Source: Actinomyces radicidentis | GTDB taxonomy: Bacteria > Actinomycetota > Actinomycetes > Actinomycetales > Actinomycetaceae | Assembly (NCBI RefSeq): GCF_001553565.1 | Contig: NZ_CP014228.1 | Span: 1 to 64,000, forward strand | Length of the DNA stretch: 64,000 nucleotides | Direction of reading: 5' to 3' | Part shown: positions 34,881 to 42,646 of the stretch, one piece after another | Layout: every line of letters starts with the position of its first letter | How positions within the stretch are numbered: position 1 is the stretch's first letter | The notes under the pieces: model-generated | Databases searched by the model: none | What the model saw: only the letters and a program-made list of their open reading frames with translations | Told to the model about the DNA's origin: nothing | Made by a program: the position numbers and the translations under genes

Positions 34881-34906
34881 GTCGGACGTCTTATGTCTGA
34901 CGTTGG
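34881..34906. promoter_or_regulatory. GntR/FadR-type operator candidate between satA and its regulator gene
   Basis: GTCGGACGTCTTATGTCTGA continues into CGTTGG and repeats the block found at 33074. It lies 16 bp upstream of the binding-protein start and in the divergent promoter region of the regulator gene, as expected for an autoregulated repressor. Confidence 0.55.
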
Positions 34907-35028
34907 TAGGATGACCGTAGCAGCAAGGACGACGTCCCGCCAGCAATTCGGTGACGATCTCCCTATCCTGCACATGCACGCTCGAAGGCACGGCTAGCCC
35001 GTCCGTGCCCCATCCGACCGAAAGCGCG

Positions 35029-35769
35029 ATGACAATGACCGTCATGAGCGAGTCCAGTTCCCACCCCCGGCCCCGCCCGCGCGCGGGCGCGACACAGTCC
35101 TCCACCGCCATCGAGGCGATCAAGCACTACATCCTCAAGGAGCGCCTCCAGCCGGGCGACCCGCTCCCCACGGAGTCGCAGCTGTGCGAGGCCCTCGGGG
35201 TGTCCCGGTCCAGCGTCCGCGAGGCCGTCCGTACGCTCGTCGCCCTGGACATCGTCACCGTCCGCCACGGGCACGGCATGTTCGTGGGCGACGTCTCCAT
35301 GCGCCCCATGGTCGAGTCGCTCGTCTTCCGCGGGCTCCTCAAGCCCGGCGACGACTACCGCGGCCTGCGCGACGTCGTCCAGGTGCGCATGACGCTCGAC
35401 GAGGCCCTCGCCCCCGAGGTCGCCGCCGCCTGGCGCGGCCGCACCTCGGCTGAGCTCGACGACCTCGTCCGCCGGATGGAGTCCCTCGCCGCGGCGGGCC
35501 GGACCTTCTCCGCCGAGGACCGCGAGTTCCACTCCCGCCTCCTCGAACCGCTCGAGAACAAGCTCTTCGGGCACCTCACCGAGGCCTTCTGGGCGATCCA
35601 CACGCAGACCGTGCCCCTGCTCGGAGCACCGACGGCCGAGGACATCGCGACCACCGCGCACGCCCACGGAGCCATGCTCGCCGCGGCGGAGGCCGGCGAC
35701 GTCGAGGCGTACCGGGTCGCCACGCGCGAGCACTACGCGCCGCTCCTCACGGTGCTCGAGCGGGTCTGA
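35029..35769 (+). CDS. FadR-subfamily GntR transcriptional regulator (NanR-like)
   Basis: The 246-aa product has an N-terminal winged helix (A-I-E-A-I-K-H-Y-I-L, L-P-T-E-S-Q-L-C-E-A-L-G-V-S-R-S-S-V-R-E-A, V-R-H-G-H-G-M-F-V) and a C-terminal FCD domain with the likely metal/ligand residues E-F-H-S-R-L and A-H-A-H-G. It is divergent from the sialic-acid uptake genes and shares their intergenic operator, so it probably represses them until a pathway sugar is bound. Start chosen at ATG 35029; ATG 35044 is a possible alternative. Confidence 0.88.
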   Translation: MTMTVMSESSSHPRPRPRAGATQSSTAIEAIKHYILKERLQPGDPLPTESQLCEALGVSRSSVREAVRTLVALDIVTVRHGHGMFVGDVSMRPMVESLVFRGLLKPGDDYRGLRDVVQVRMTLDEALAPEVAAAWRGRTSAELDDLVRRMESLAAAGRTFSAEDREFHSRLLEPLENKLFGHLTEAFWAIHTQTVPLLGAPTAEDIATTAHAHGAMLAAAEAGDVEAYRVATREHYAPLLTVLERV

Positions 35770-35864
35770 GCGCCGGGGCGACCGGGATTCGTGGCGCCCC
35801 GCTCGACGAGCGCACAATGCTCTGGTCCCCTCCATCCGTCCCAGGACCCCAGGAGCACCACTTC

Positions 35865-37895
35865 ATGGCTCAGGACACCCGCGGCCCGGCCGCGTCCTCG
35901 GCGGCAGACGCCGCCCACTCCCCCTCCCCCAGCGACCCGACCGCGACGACGCGCCGCCCCAAGGACCCCGTCGACGCCGTCCCCCCGATCGGCCGCCTCA
36001 CCGTCCTCGGCGTCCAGCACGTCCTGGCCTTCTACGCCGGCGCCGTCGTCGTCCCGCTCGTCATCGCCTCCGGCCTCGACCTGGACACGACGACGACCGT
36101 CCACCTCATCAACGCCGACCTGTTCACCTGCGGCATCGCCTCGATCATCCAGTCGGCGGGCCTCGGGAAGCGCATCGGCGTGAGGCTGCCGCTCATCCAG
36201 GGCGTCACCTTCACCGCCGTCTCCCCGCTCATCGCGATCGGCCTGGCCGCCTCGGGCGGCTCCGGCGGCACCGCGGGCCTGGCCGCCATGTACGGCTCGA
36301 TCATCGCCGCGGGCCTGGCCACCTTCATCGCCGCCCCGTGGTTCGCGCGCCTCCTGCGCTTCTTCCCGCCAGTCGTCACGGGCACGCTGCTCACCGTCAT
36401 GGGCACGACCCTCATGAACGTCTCCGCCTCGGACATCGTCTCCTGGGGCACGAACGCGACCGCCGGGCAGGACGCCACCGCGCTCACCCTCAAGGGCCTC
36501 GCCTACGCGATGGGCACGATCGCCCTCATCGTCCTGGTCCAGCGCGTCTTCAAGGGCTTCATGGCGACCATCTCGGTCCTCATCTCGCTCGTCACCATGA
36601 CGATCATCGCCTGGGCGCTCGGCGACGCCGACTTCTCCGGCGTCTCCCAGGCCCACGCCTTCGGGGTGACCACGCCCTTCTTCTTCGGCCTGCCGACCTT
36701 CCCCGTCACCGGCATCGTCTCCATGCTCATCGTCATGGCGGTCACCGCCGTGGAGACCACGGGCGACGTCTTCGCCACCGGCGAGGTCGTCGGCCGCCGC
36801 ATCACCCCGCGGCACATCGCCAACGCCCTGCGCGCCGACGGCCTGTCCACGATGCTCGGCGGCGTCCTCAACTCCTTCCCGTACACCTGCTTCGCCCAGA
36901 ACGTCGGGCTGGTGCGCCTGACCCGCGTGCGCTCGCGCTGGGTCGTCACGGTGGCCGGCGCGATCATGATCGTCCTGGGCCTGCTGCCCAAGGCGGGCGC
37001 CGTCGTCGACGCGATCCCGACGCCGGTCATCGGCGGGGCCTCGCTCGCCATGTTCGTCTCGGTCGCCGTCGTCGGCATCCAGACGCTCGGCAAGGTCGAC
37101 ATGCACGACACCCGCAACGAGGTCATCGTCTCGACCTCGATCGGGCTGGCGCTGCTCGTCACCTTCCAGCCCGGGATCGCGTCGATGGTGCCGTCGTGGC
37201 TGTCCATCATCTTCGGCTCCGGCGTCACCATCGGCGCCCTCACCGCCGTCATCCTCAACCTCCTCTTCTTCCACGTGGGCCACCAGGAGGGCGCCGACGT
37301 AGCCCTCGTGAACGGCCGCGCCGTGAGCGTCGAGGACGTCAACGCCATGGACCGCGAGGCCTTCGTCTTCACCTTCTCCCGCCTCCACGCCGGCGCCCAG
37401 TGGCCCGCCGAGCGCGTCTGGGAGCACCGCCCCTTCGCCTCCGCCGCGGCGCTGCGCGAGGCCTTCGAGGACGAGGTCCTCGCCGCCTCCCCGGCCGAGC
37501 AGGAGGCGCTCATCAGCGGCTACTCGGACGTCGTCGACCTCCTCGTGCCGGGCCCCGCAGGCGGTGCCGACGACGCCGCCCGCCAGGCGCGGCTCGACAC
37601 GGCCTCGCTCGCCCTGGGCGAGATGAACGACGCCGAGGAGGTCGAGCTACGTGCCCTGACCGACGCGTACCACGAGAAGTTCGGCCGTCCGCTCGTCATG
37701 TGCGTCGCCCGGGTCGCCGACCGCGAGCAGCTCGTGGCCGCCGGGTGGAAGCGCGTCGAGGCCTCCCCCGTGCGCGAGGCGCGCACCGCGATCGGCGAGG
37801 TCGTCGACATCGCCGATGAGCGCTTCGACGCGATGATCGCCGACGCGAACCCGATCCGCTCGGCCTGGTCGCGCAAGTTCGAGCAGCTCGACTGA
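35865..37895 (+). CDS. NCS2 purine permease fused to a degenerate OHCU decarboxylase domain
   Basis: The 676-aa product starts at ATG 35865 behind AGGAGC. Residues about 40-475 are a nucleobase permease of the xanthine/urate type with 12-14 membrane segments: F-Y-A-G-A-V-V-V-P-L-V near 56, the substrate-site region A-V-T-A-V-E-T-T-G-D near 293, and N-S-F-P-Y-T-C-F-A-Q-N. Residues about 500-676 resemble 2-oxo-4-hydroxy-4-carboxy-5-ureidoimidazoline decarboxylase of the urate pathway (R-P-F near 522, Y-H-E-K-F-G-R-P-L-V-M-C-V-A-R near 605). The catalytic H-P-x-L motif is replaced by Y-S-D-V near residue 553, so the domain is probably not an active decarboxylase. Confidence 0.85.
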   Translation: MAQDTRGPAASSAADAAHSPSPSDPTATTRRPKDPVDAVPPIGRLTVLGVQHVLAFYAGAVVVPLVIASGLDLDTTTTVHLINADLFTCGIASIIQSAGLGKRIGVRLPLIQGVTFTAVSPLIAIGLAASGGSGGTAGLAAMYGSIIAAGLATFIAAPWFARLLRFFPPVVTGTLLTVMGTTLMNVSASDIVSWGTNATAGQDATALTLKGLAYAMGTIALIVLVQRVFKGFMATISVLISLVTMTIIAWALGDADFSGVSQAHAFGVTTPFFFGLPTFPVTGIVSMLIVMAVTAVETTGDVFATGEVVGRRITPRHIANALRADGLSTMLGGVLNSFPYTCFAQNVGLVRLTRVRSRWVVTVAGAIMIVLGLLPKAGAVVDAIPTPVIGGASLAMFVSVAVVGIQTLGKVDMHDTRNEVIVSTSIGLALLVTFQPGIASMVPSWLSIIFGSGVTIGALTAVILNLLFFHVGHQEGADVALVNGRAVSVEDVNAMDREAFVFTFSRLHAGAQWPAERVWEHRPFASAAALREAFEDEVLAASPAEQEALISGYSDVVDLLVPGPAGGADDAARQARLDTASLALGEMNDAEEVELRALTDAYHEKFGRPLVMCVARVADREQLVAAGWKRVEASPVREARTAIGEVVDIADERFDAMIADANPIRSAWSRKFEQLD

Positions 37896-37933
37896 CCCCG
37901 TCACCGCCACCACCCACCCGAGGAGCCCTGGAC

Positions 37934-38851
37934 ATGCCCACCACCGCACCGCTCGTCATCGGCGCCTACGCCGCCCTGCCCACCGCGCTCGAGGCGCAGG
38001 ACGCCTTCTACGACGGCCTCGCCGGCCTCGGCGCGACCGGGCTCGAGGTCCCCGACACGCACCTCGCCGGCGCCGACGGCGTGCGCCGCATGACCCGGGT
38101 CCTCGACGGGCGCTTCCCCGACAGCGTCGTCACGGCCATCCCCTCGACGATGGGCCGCCAGGCGGGCTCACCCGGCGAGGGCCTCGCCTCGCCGGACGAG
38201 GTGCTCCGGGACCGGGCCCTCGCCTTCGTCCGCGACCTGCGCCGCGCGTGCGGCACGGTCAACGACGCTCTCGGGAGCCGGTCGATCGGTGTCCTCCTCG
38301 TCCACTCCGCGCCGACGGGAGGGGCCGACGCGGACGCCTTCCGCGCGTCCCTCGAGGCCCTCGCCGCGGACGCCGACACCGCCCTGCCCTCGGTCTGGGT
38401 GGAGCACTGCGACGCCGCCTCGGACGCGGTCCCGGGCGAGAAGCGCTTCCTCCCGCTCGCGAGCGAGCTGCGCGTCGCCGCGGAGACCGGGACCCGGGTC
38501 ACCCTCAACTGGGGGCGCAGCGTCGTGGAGACGCACAACCCGGCGACCCCCGTCGCCCACGTGCGCGCCGCGACCTCGGCGGGGGTCCTCGGGGGCATCG
38601 CGGTCTCCGGTGCCGGCGGCTCAGAGACCCCGTACGGGCCCTCGTGGGGCGACGCGCACCTGCCGCTGGACGTCGACGAGCCCACCTCGCTCCTCACCGC
38701 CGACCGCGTTCGCGAGTTCGTCGCGGCCGCCGCGGGCCGGGACGCCTACCGCGCCGTGAAGATCCAGGTGCCCGCCGACGCCGCGGTGGAGCGTCGGCTC
38801 GAGATCATCGGACGGCTCACCGAGATCGTGGCCGACGGGGAAGCCGCGTGA
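37934..38851 (+). CDS. DUF4862 family protein (TIM-barrel-like)
   Basis: The 305-aa product starts at ATG 37934 behind GAGGAGC, 38 bp after the permease gene. It begins P-L-V-I-G-A-Y-A-A-L-P and contains W-V-E-H-C-D-A near residue 155, N-W-G-R-S near 192 and K-I-Q-V-P near the end. DUF4862 proteins look like xylose-isomerase-type sugar-phosphate isomerases and often sit in sialic-acid or N-acetylsugar loci, which matches this context. The reaction is not known. Confidence 0.8.
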   Translation: MPTTAPLVIGAYAALPTALEAQDAFYDGLAGLGATGLEVPDTHLAGADGVRRMTRVLDGRFPDSVVTAIPSTMGRQAGSPGEGLASPDEVLRDRALAFVRDLRRACGTVNDALGSRSIGVLLVHSAPTGGADADAFRASLEALAADADTALPSVWVEHCDAASDAVPGEKRFLPLASELRVAAETGTRVTLNWGRSVVETHNPATPVAHVRAATSAGVLGGIAVSGAGGSETPYGPSWGDAHLPLDVDEPTSLLTADRVREFVAAAAGRDAYRAVKIQVPADAAVERRLEIIGRLTEIVADGEAA

Positions 38852-39264
38852 CGGTCACGACGACCATCGTCGCCTCCGCGGGGCTCGAGCGCGTGACCGC
38901 CGCGGTCCTGCGCGCCGTCGAGGCGTCCGGCTGGCGCGCCGCGCCGGCGCAGGAGCCCACCACCGGGGGCGGGACCCTCCTCACGATCGAGCGCGGCAGC
39001 CGGCTGCGCAGCCTCCTCGTCGGCGCTCACGCCGGAGACTCCTTCCACGTCCGCGAGACCCTCCTGCTCACGCGGGAGGGCCCGTCGCCGGACGAGGGCG
39101 CCGAGGGCGCGAGGACCACGATCGTGTACCGGACCTCGGACGGCCGGTCCGCCCTCCTGGGCGGCCCGTACGGCGCCCAGCACGAGCTCGACGCGTACAC
39201 CCGGACGCTGGAGCGCATCGAGGTGGAGCTGCGGCGCGATGGCCTCGCCGTCGGCAGGCTCTGA
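38848..39264 (+). CDS. Hypothetical protein, coupled to DUF4862
   Basis: The 138-aa product starts at a GTG that overlaps the DUF4862 stop (GTGA), which implies co-translation. It has alternating strands and helices (T-T-I-V-A-S-A-G-L-E-R-V near the start, L-L-T-I-E-R-G-S-R-L-R-S-L-L-V-G, H-E-L-D-A-Y-T-R-T-L near the end), no membrane segment and no signal. I do not recognise a family. Its tail overlaps the next tiny gene by 26 bp. Confidence 0.65.
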   Translation: MTVTTTIVASAGLERVTAAVLRAVEASGWRAAPAQEPTTGGGTLLTIERGSRLRSLLVGAHAGDSFHVRETLLLTREGPSPDEGAEGARTTIVYRTSDGRSALLGGPYGAQHELDAYTRTLERIEVELRRDGLAVGRL

Positions 39265-39373
39265 GCGGGCGGCGCAGCTCCCGGCCGGCGGCGTGCTGCT
39301 GGGGGCGGCGGGCGTCGGCTTCATCCTCTACGGCGTTTACTCGGTCCTGCGGGCCCGCTACCAGGAGATGTGA
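39239..39373 (+). CDS. 44-residue single-span membrane protein, DUF1206 C-terminal-like
   Basis: ATG 39239 to TGA 39371-39373. The product has one membrane segment (G-G-V-L-L-G-A-A-G-V-G-F-I-L-Y-G-V-Y-S) followed by R-A-R-Y-Q-E-M. This matches the last helix and tail of DUF1206 proteins, in which G-x-x-x-F-G-x-Y-S-x-x-R-A-R-Y is repeated. It is either a remnant left by loss of the rest of a DUF1206 gene or a true small protein. It overlaps the preceding gene in another frame and is followed by a terminator. Confidence 0.5.
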   Translation: MASPSAGSERAAQLPAGGVLLGAAGVGFILYGVYSVLRARYQEM

Positions 39374-39390
39374 GAGCCGCACCCGCACAC

Positions 39391-39434
39391 GACGACACCG
39401 GCCCGCTGCCCGTGACGGAGCGGGCCGGCGTCGT
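39391..39434. terminator. Bidirectional terminator
   Basis: GACGACACCGGCCCGCT (39391-39407) pairs with AGCGGGCCGGCGTCGT (39419-39434) in the convergent gap before the flavin-dependent oxidoreductase gene. Confidence 0.8.
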
Positions 39435-39444
39435 GCCCACGGGA

Positions 39445-40500
39445 TCAGGCGGCGTCGGCCACCATGTCGCGGACCATGGGGGCGACCTTCGTGCCGAGGA
39501 GCTCGATGGAGCGCAGCTGCGCCTCCTGGGAGCCGAGGCCGATCTTGAGGTCGAAGGTGTCCGCGCCGAGGGCGAGCATCGCGTCGGCGACCTTGCGGGC
39601 AACGGTCTCGGGCGAGCCGACGAAGAGGGCGCCGTGGGTGACCTCGTCGTCGAAGCGGGCGCGGGTCATGCGGGGCCAGCCGCGCTCGGCGCCGACGCGG
39701 TTGTTGTTGGCGGCGTACTGCGGGAAGAAGGCCTCAGCGGCCTCCTCGTCGGTGTCGGCGATGAGACCGGGGCTGTGGAAGCCGACGGAGTTGTCCTGCA
39801 CGTGCCCGAACCCGTCCTGCGCGCGGCGGTAGAGGTCGGCGAAGGGCGCGAAGCGCTCCGGCGCGCCGCCGATGACGGCGAGGCGCAGGTCGAGGTCGTG
39901 GTAGGCGGCGCGGACGACGGACTGCGGGGAGCCGCCGACTGCGACCGCCAGCGGCGGGACGGAGCCGGCGGCGTCGAGCGGAGGGTAGAGCTCCTGCTTG
40001 CTGAGCGACTGGGCGAGCTCACCGTCCCAGGTGGCGGGGCGCTCGCGCCACAGCTGGACGAGCATGGCGAGCTTCTCCTCGAACAGGCCCTCGTACTTGG
40101 CCAGGTCGTAGCCGAAGAGGGGGAAGGACTCCGTGAAGGAGCCGCGGCCGACCGTGAGCTCGGCGCGCCCGCCGGACAGGGCGTGGAGGGTGGAGATGCG
40201 CTCGTAGACGCGGACCGGGTCGTCGGAGGACAGGACGATGACGGCGGTTCCGAGGTGGAGGCGCTCGGTGGCGGCTGCGATGTAGGACAGGACGGTGTCC
40301 GGGGCGGAGATCGCGTAGTCGTCGCGGTGGTGCTCGCCGAGGTTGAGGGCGTGGACGCCGACCTGGTCCGCGAGGCGCGCCTGGTCGACGACCTTGCGGA
40401 GCGTGGCGGCGAAGTCGCCGTCCTGGAGGTCGCCGAAGGTGTCGAGGCCGAAGTGCAGGGAGGCGGGGTCGAGACGCGTGGGCTCGGGTGCGGTCGTCAT
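39445..40500 (-). CDS. LLM-class flavin-dependent oxidoreductase
   Basis: The 351-aa product is a luciferase-like TIM barrel with L-N-L-G-E-H-H-R-D-D-Y-A near residue 51, L-G-T-A-V-I-V-L-S-S-D-D-P-V-R-V near 82, and G-R-A-E-L-T-V-G-R-G-S near 109. These form the flavin site in monooxygenases that use FMNH2 or F420H2. The substrate is unknown. It stands alone, divergent from the next gene. Confidence 0.9.
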   Translation of the reverse strand: MTTAPEPTRLDPASLHFGLDTFGDLQDGDFAATLRKVVDQARLADQVGVHALNLGEHHRDDYAISAPDTVLSYIAAATERLHLGTAVIVLSSDDPVRVYERISTLHALSGGRAELTVGRGSFTESFPLFGYDLAKYEGLFEEKLAMLVQLWRERPATWDGELAQSLSKQELYPPLDAAGSVPPLAVAVGGSPQSVVRAAYHDLDLRLAVIGGAPERFAPFADLYRRAQDGFGHVQDNSVGFHSPGLIADTDEEAAEAFFPQYAANNNRVGAERGWPRMTRARFDDEVTHGALFVGSPETVARKVADAMLALGADTFDLKIGLGSQEAQLRSIELLGTKVAPMVRDMVADAA

Positions 40501-40617
40501 GCCGCGACCCTAACAGTTGAACTCTCAATCGCTGAGGGTGCGGCGGCGTGACGATGACGACGGCGTCCCGGTGCCGTGGCCCGGAATACCGGAGCGGAGC
40601 CGCCGGGTTGCCCCGGC

Positions 40618-41247
40618 ATGACGATCAGGACCGTGGGCATCATCGGAGCGGGCAAGCTGGGCACGGCCATCGGGCGGCTCGCCGCCACGGCGGGACTCAG
40701 CACCCTCATCACCTCCCGGCCCTCCCCCATGCTCCCGGTCATCGTCGGGTCGGTCCTGCCCGAGGCCGAGCTCGTCGACTGGGACCGCCTCGCCGAGCTC
40801 GAGGAGCGCGCCGACGCCGTCGTCCTCGCCGTGCCCGCCACCGGCGTCGCCGACCTGGACCTGTCCCACGCGCGCGGGACGGTCATCGACGCGACGAACC
40901 CCTGGGAGGCCACCGGGACCGCGGACGCCGGAGCCGGCGTGCCTGACACCACCCCTGCGCTCGATCCAGCGCACGACCTGGACCTGCACGTGGCCCGCGC
41001 CCTCAACCACGTCTCCTACGAGGAGCTCCTCGGCTCCGCGCGCACGCCCGAGCAGGGCGGGGCGCGCCGGGCCCTCGCCGTCGTCTCGGACGATCCGGTG
41101 GCGCTCGCGACCGCGAGCGAGCTCGTCGACCGCCTCGGCTTCGACGCCGTGGCCGTGCCCGAGGAGAAGGCAGGCCCCTTCCGCCCCGACGGGCGCCTCT
41201 TCGGCGCCTGGCTCGACGCCGGCCAGCTCGCGGCCGCCGTCGCCTGA
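40618..41247 (+). CDS. NADP/F420 oxidoreductase-like Rossmann protein
   Basis: The 209-aa product starts at ATG 40618. It opens with the dinucleotide-binding G-I-I-G-A-G-K-L-G-T-A-I-G near residue 7, then A-D-A-V-V-L-A-V-P near 65 and V-I-D-A-T-N-P-W near 88, as in the F420-dependent NADP reductase family PF03807. The C-terminal part, ending in F-G-A-W-L-D-A-G-Q-L, is shorter than in ProC-type reductases. It may act with the divergently encoded flavin-dependent oxidoreductase, but no direct evidence exists. Confidence 0.8.
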   Translation: MTIRTVGIIGAGKLGTAIGRLAATAGLSTLITSRPSPMLPVIVGSVLPEAELVDWDRLAELEERADAVVLAVPATGVADLDLSHARGTVIDATNPWEATGTADAGAGVPDTTPALDPAHDLDLHVARALNHVSYEELLGSARTPEQGGARRALAVVSDDPVALATASELVDRLGFDAVAVPEEKAGPFRPDGRLFGAWLDAGQLAAAVA

Positions 41248-41353
41248 CGGGCGCTGGCGGGGCCGCAGAGACGCCCTGCGGAGCGCCTGAGGCTCAGCAC
41301 CCCGACCGGATCACCGGCTCCGCCGGGCCGCCGCCGAGCACGGCCCGGGCCCC

Positions 41354-42589
41354 TCACTCGCCGCGCAGGGACCGGACGACCTCGGCGAGGCGGCGCGCTC
41401 CCTCGCGCAGCGACCCCGGCGAGCCGTTGGAGTAGGCGAGCCGCACCGCGGCCCGCTCGGGCACCTGCACGAAGCACGAGCTGCCGGGCACGACGATGAG
41501 ATCGTGCTCGATGGCGGCGGCGAGCAGGTCCGTGTCCGGATCGACGCCGTCGATCGTCACCCAGGTGAAGAAGCCGCCTGAGGGCCGCGTCCAGCGCACG
41601 CCGACGAGCCCCTGCTCGGCCAGGGCGTCCAGGAGCACCTCGCAGCGCTGGGCGTAGCCGGCGCGCAGGGCGTCGAGGTGCTCGCGCCAGGACGGCGTGC
41701 CGACGTAGGCGGCGACGATCTCCTGGGAGAGGACCGAGGGGTGGATGTCGACGCTCTCGCCGGCGATCTGGAGGCGGTCGCGCACGTCCGGCGGGGCGGC
41801 CATCCAGCCCACGCGCATGCCCGGGGAGAAGGTCTTGGAGAGGGAGCCCAGGTGGATGCCGCCGTCGGGGTTGAGTGAGAAGAGCGAGGGCAGCGGGTCG
41901 TTCCCGGGGAAGCCGACGAAGGCGTAGGGGTCGTCCTCGACGATGAGGACTCCGCGGCGGGCGCAGACCTCGACGAGGCGGCGGCGCCGCTCGAGGGTGA
42001 GGGTCGTGCTGGAGGGGTTCTGGTGGTGCGGGATGACGTAGAGGTAGGCGACGCGGCGCCCCTCGCGCTCGGCACGGGCGAGCGCCTCCTCGACGGCCTC
42101 GCGGTCGACGCCGTCGGCGTCCACGGGGACCTGGCGGAGCTCGGCCTCGTAGGCGCCGAAGACGCCCATGGCGCCGACGTAGGTGGGGCCCTCGGCGAGG
42201 AGGACGTCGCCGGGGTCGCACAGGAGCTTGGTGGCGAGGTCGACGCCCATCTGGGAGCCGGTGGTGATGAGGAGGTTCCGGGCGTCGACGCTCGCACCCT
42301 GGCGGGCCATGAGCGCGGCGATGACGGGCTCGAGGGAGTGGACGCCGGCGCCGGAGCCGTGCTGGAGGACCTCGGCGCCGCGCTCGCGCAGGAGTCGGTC
42401 GGCGATCGCGGCGATCTCCTCGTGCGGGAGGTCCGCCGTGCCCGGGTTGCCGCCGGCGAGTGAGACGTAGCGCGGGTCGAGGGCGAGCTCGAAGACGGCG
42501 CGCACGGGCGAGGGCCGGAACTCGCTCTCGCGTCGGGCGTAGTGACGGCGGGGCGCGGCGGCGCCGTCGGCGTCGGGGCTGGTGGACAC
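41354..42589 (-). CDS. PLP-dependent aminotransferase, class I/II
   Basis: The 411-aa product starts M-S-T-S-P-D-A-D-G. It shows I-S-L-A-G-G-N-P-like V-S-L-A-G-G-N-P-G near residue 38, the aspartate of E-D-D-P-Y-A-F near 215, the Schiff-base lysine of G-S-L-S-K-T-F-S near 248 and the arginine of V-R-L-A-Y-S-N near 382. This is the 2-aminoadipate/kynurenine aminotransferase type, free of the GntR domain of MocR proteins. The amino acid used cannot be read from sequence. It is probably co-transcribed with the symporter gene upstream (57-bp gap). Confidence 0.9.
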   Translation of the reverse strand: MSTSPDADGAAAPRRHYARRESEFRPSPVRAVFELALDPRYVSLAGGNPGTADLPHEEIAAIADRLLRERGAEVLQHGSGAGVHSLEPVIAALMARQGASVDARNLLITTGSQMGVDLATKLLCDPGDVLLAEGPTYVGAMGVFGAYEAELRQVPVDADGVDREAVEEALARAEREGRRVAYLYVIPHHQNPSSTTLTLERRRRLVEVCARRGVLIVEDDPYAFVGFPGNDPLPSLFSLNPDGGIHLGSLSKTFSPGMRVGWMAAPPDVRDRLQIAGESVDIHPSVLSQEIVAAYVGTPSWREHLDALRAGYAQRCEVLLDALAEQGLVGVRWTRPSGGFFTWVTIDGVDPDTDLLAAAIEHDLIVVPGSSCFVQVPERAAVRLAYSNGSPGSLREGARRLAEVVRSLRGE

Positions 42590-42646
42590 GGTGGGCCTCC
42601 CGGGGCGGGGTGGTGAGGGCGGGTGCGGCTCTGGCTCCGACGGGGC

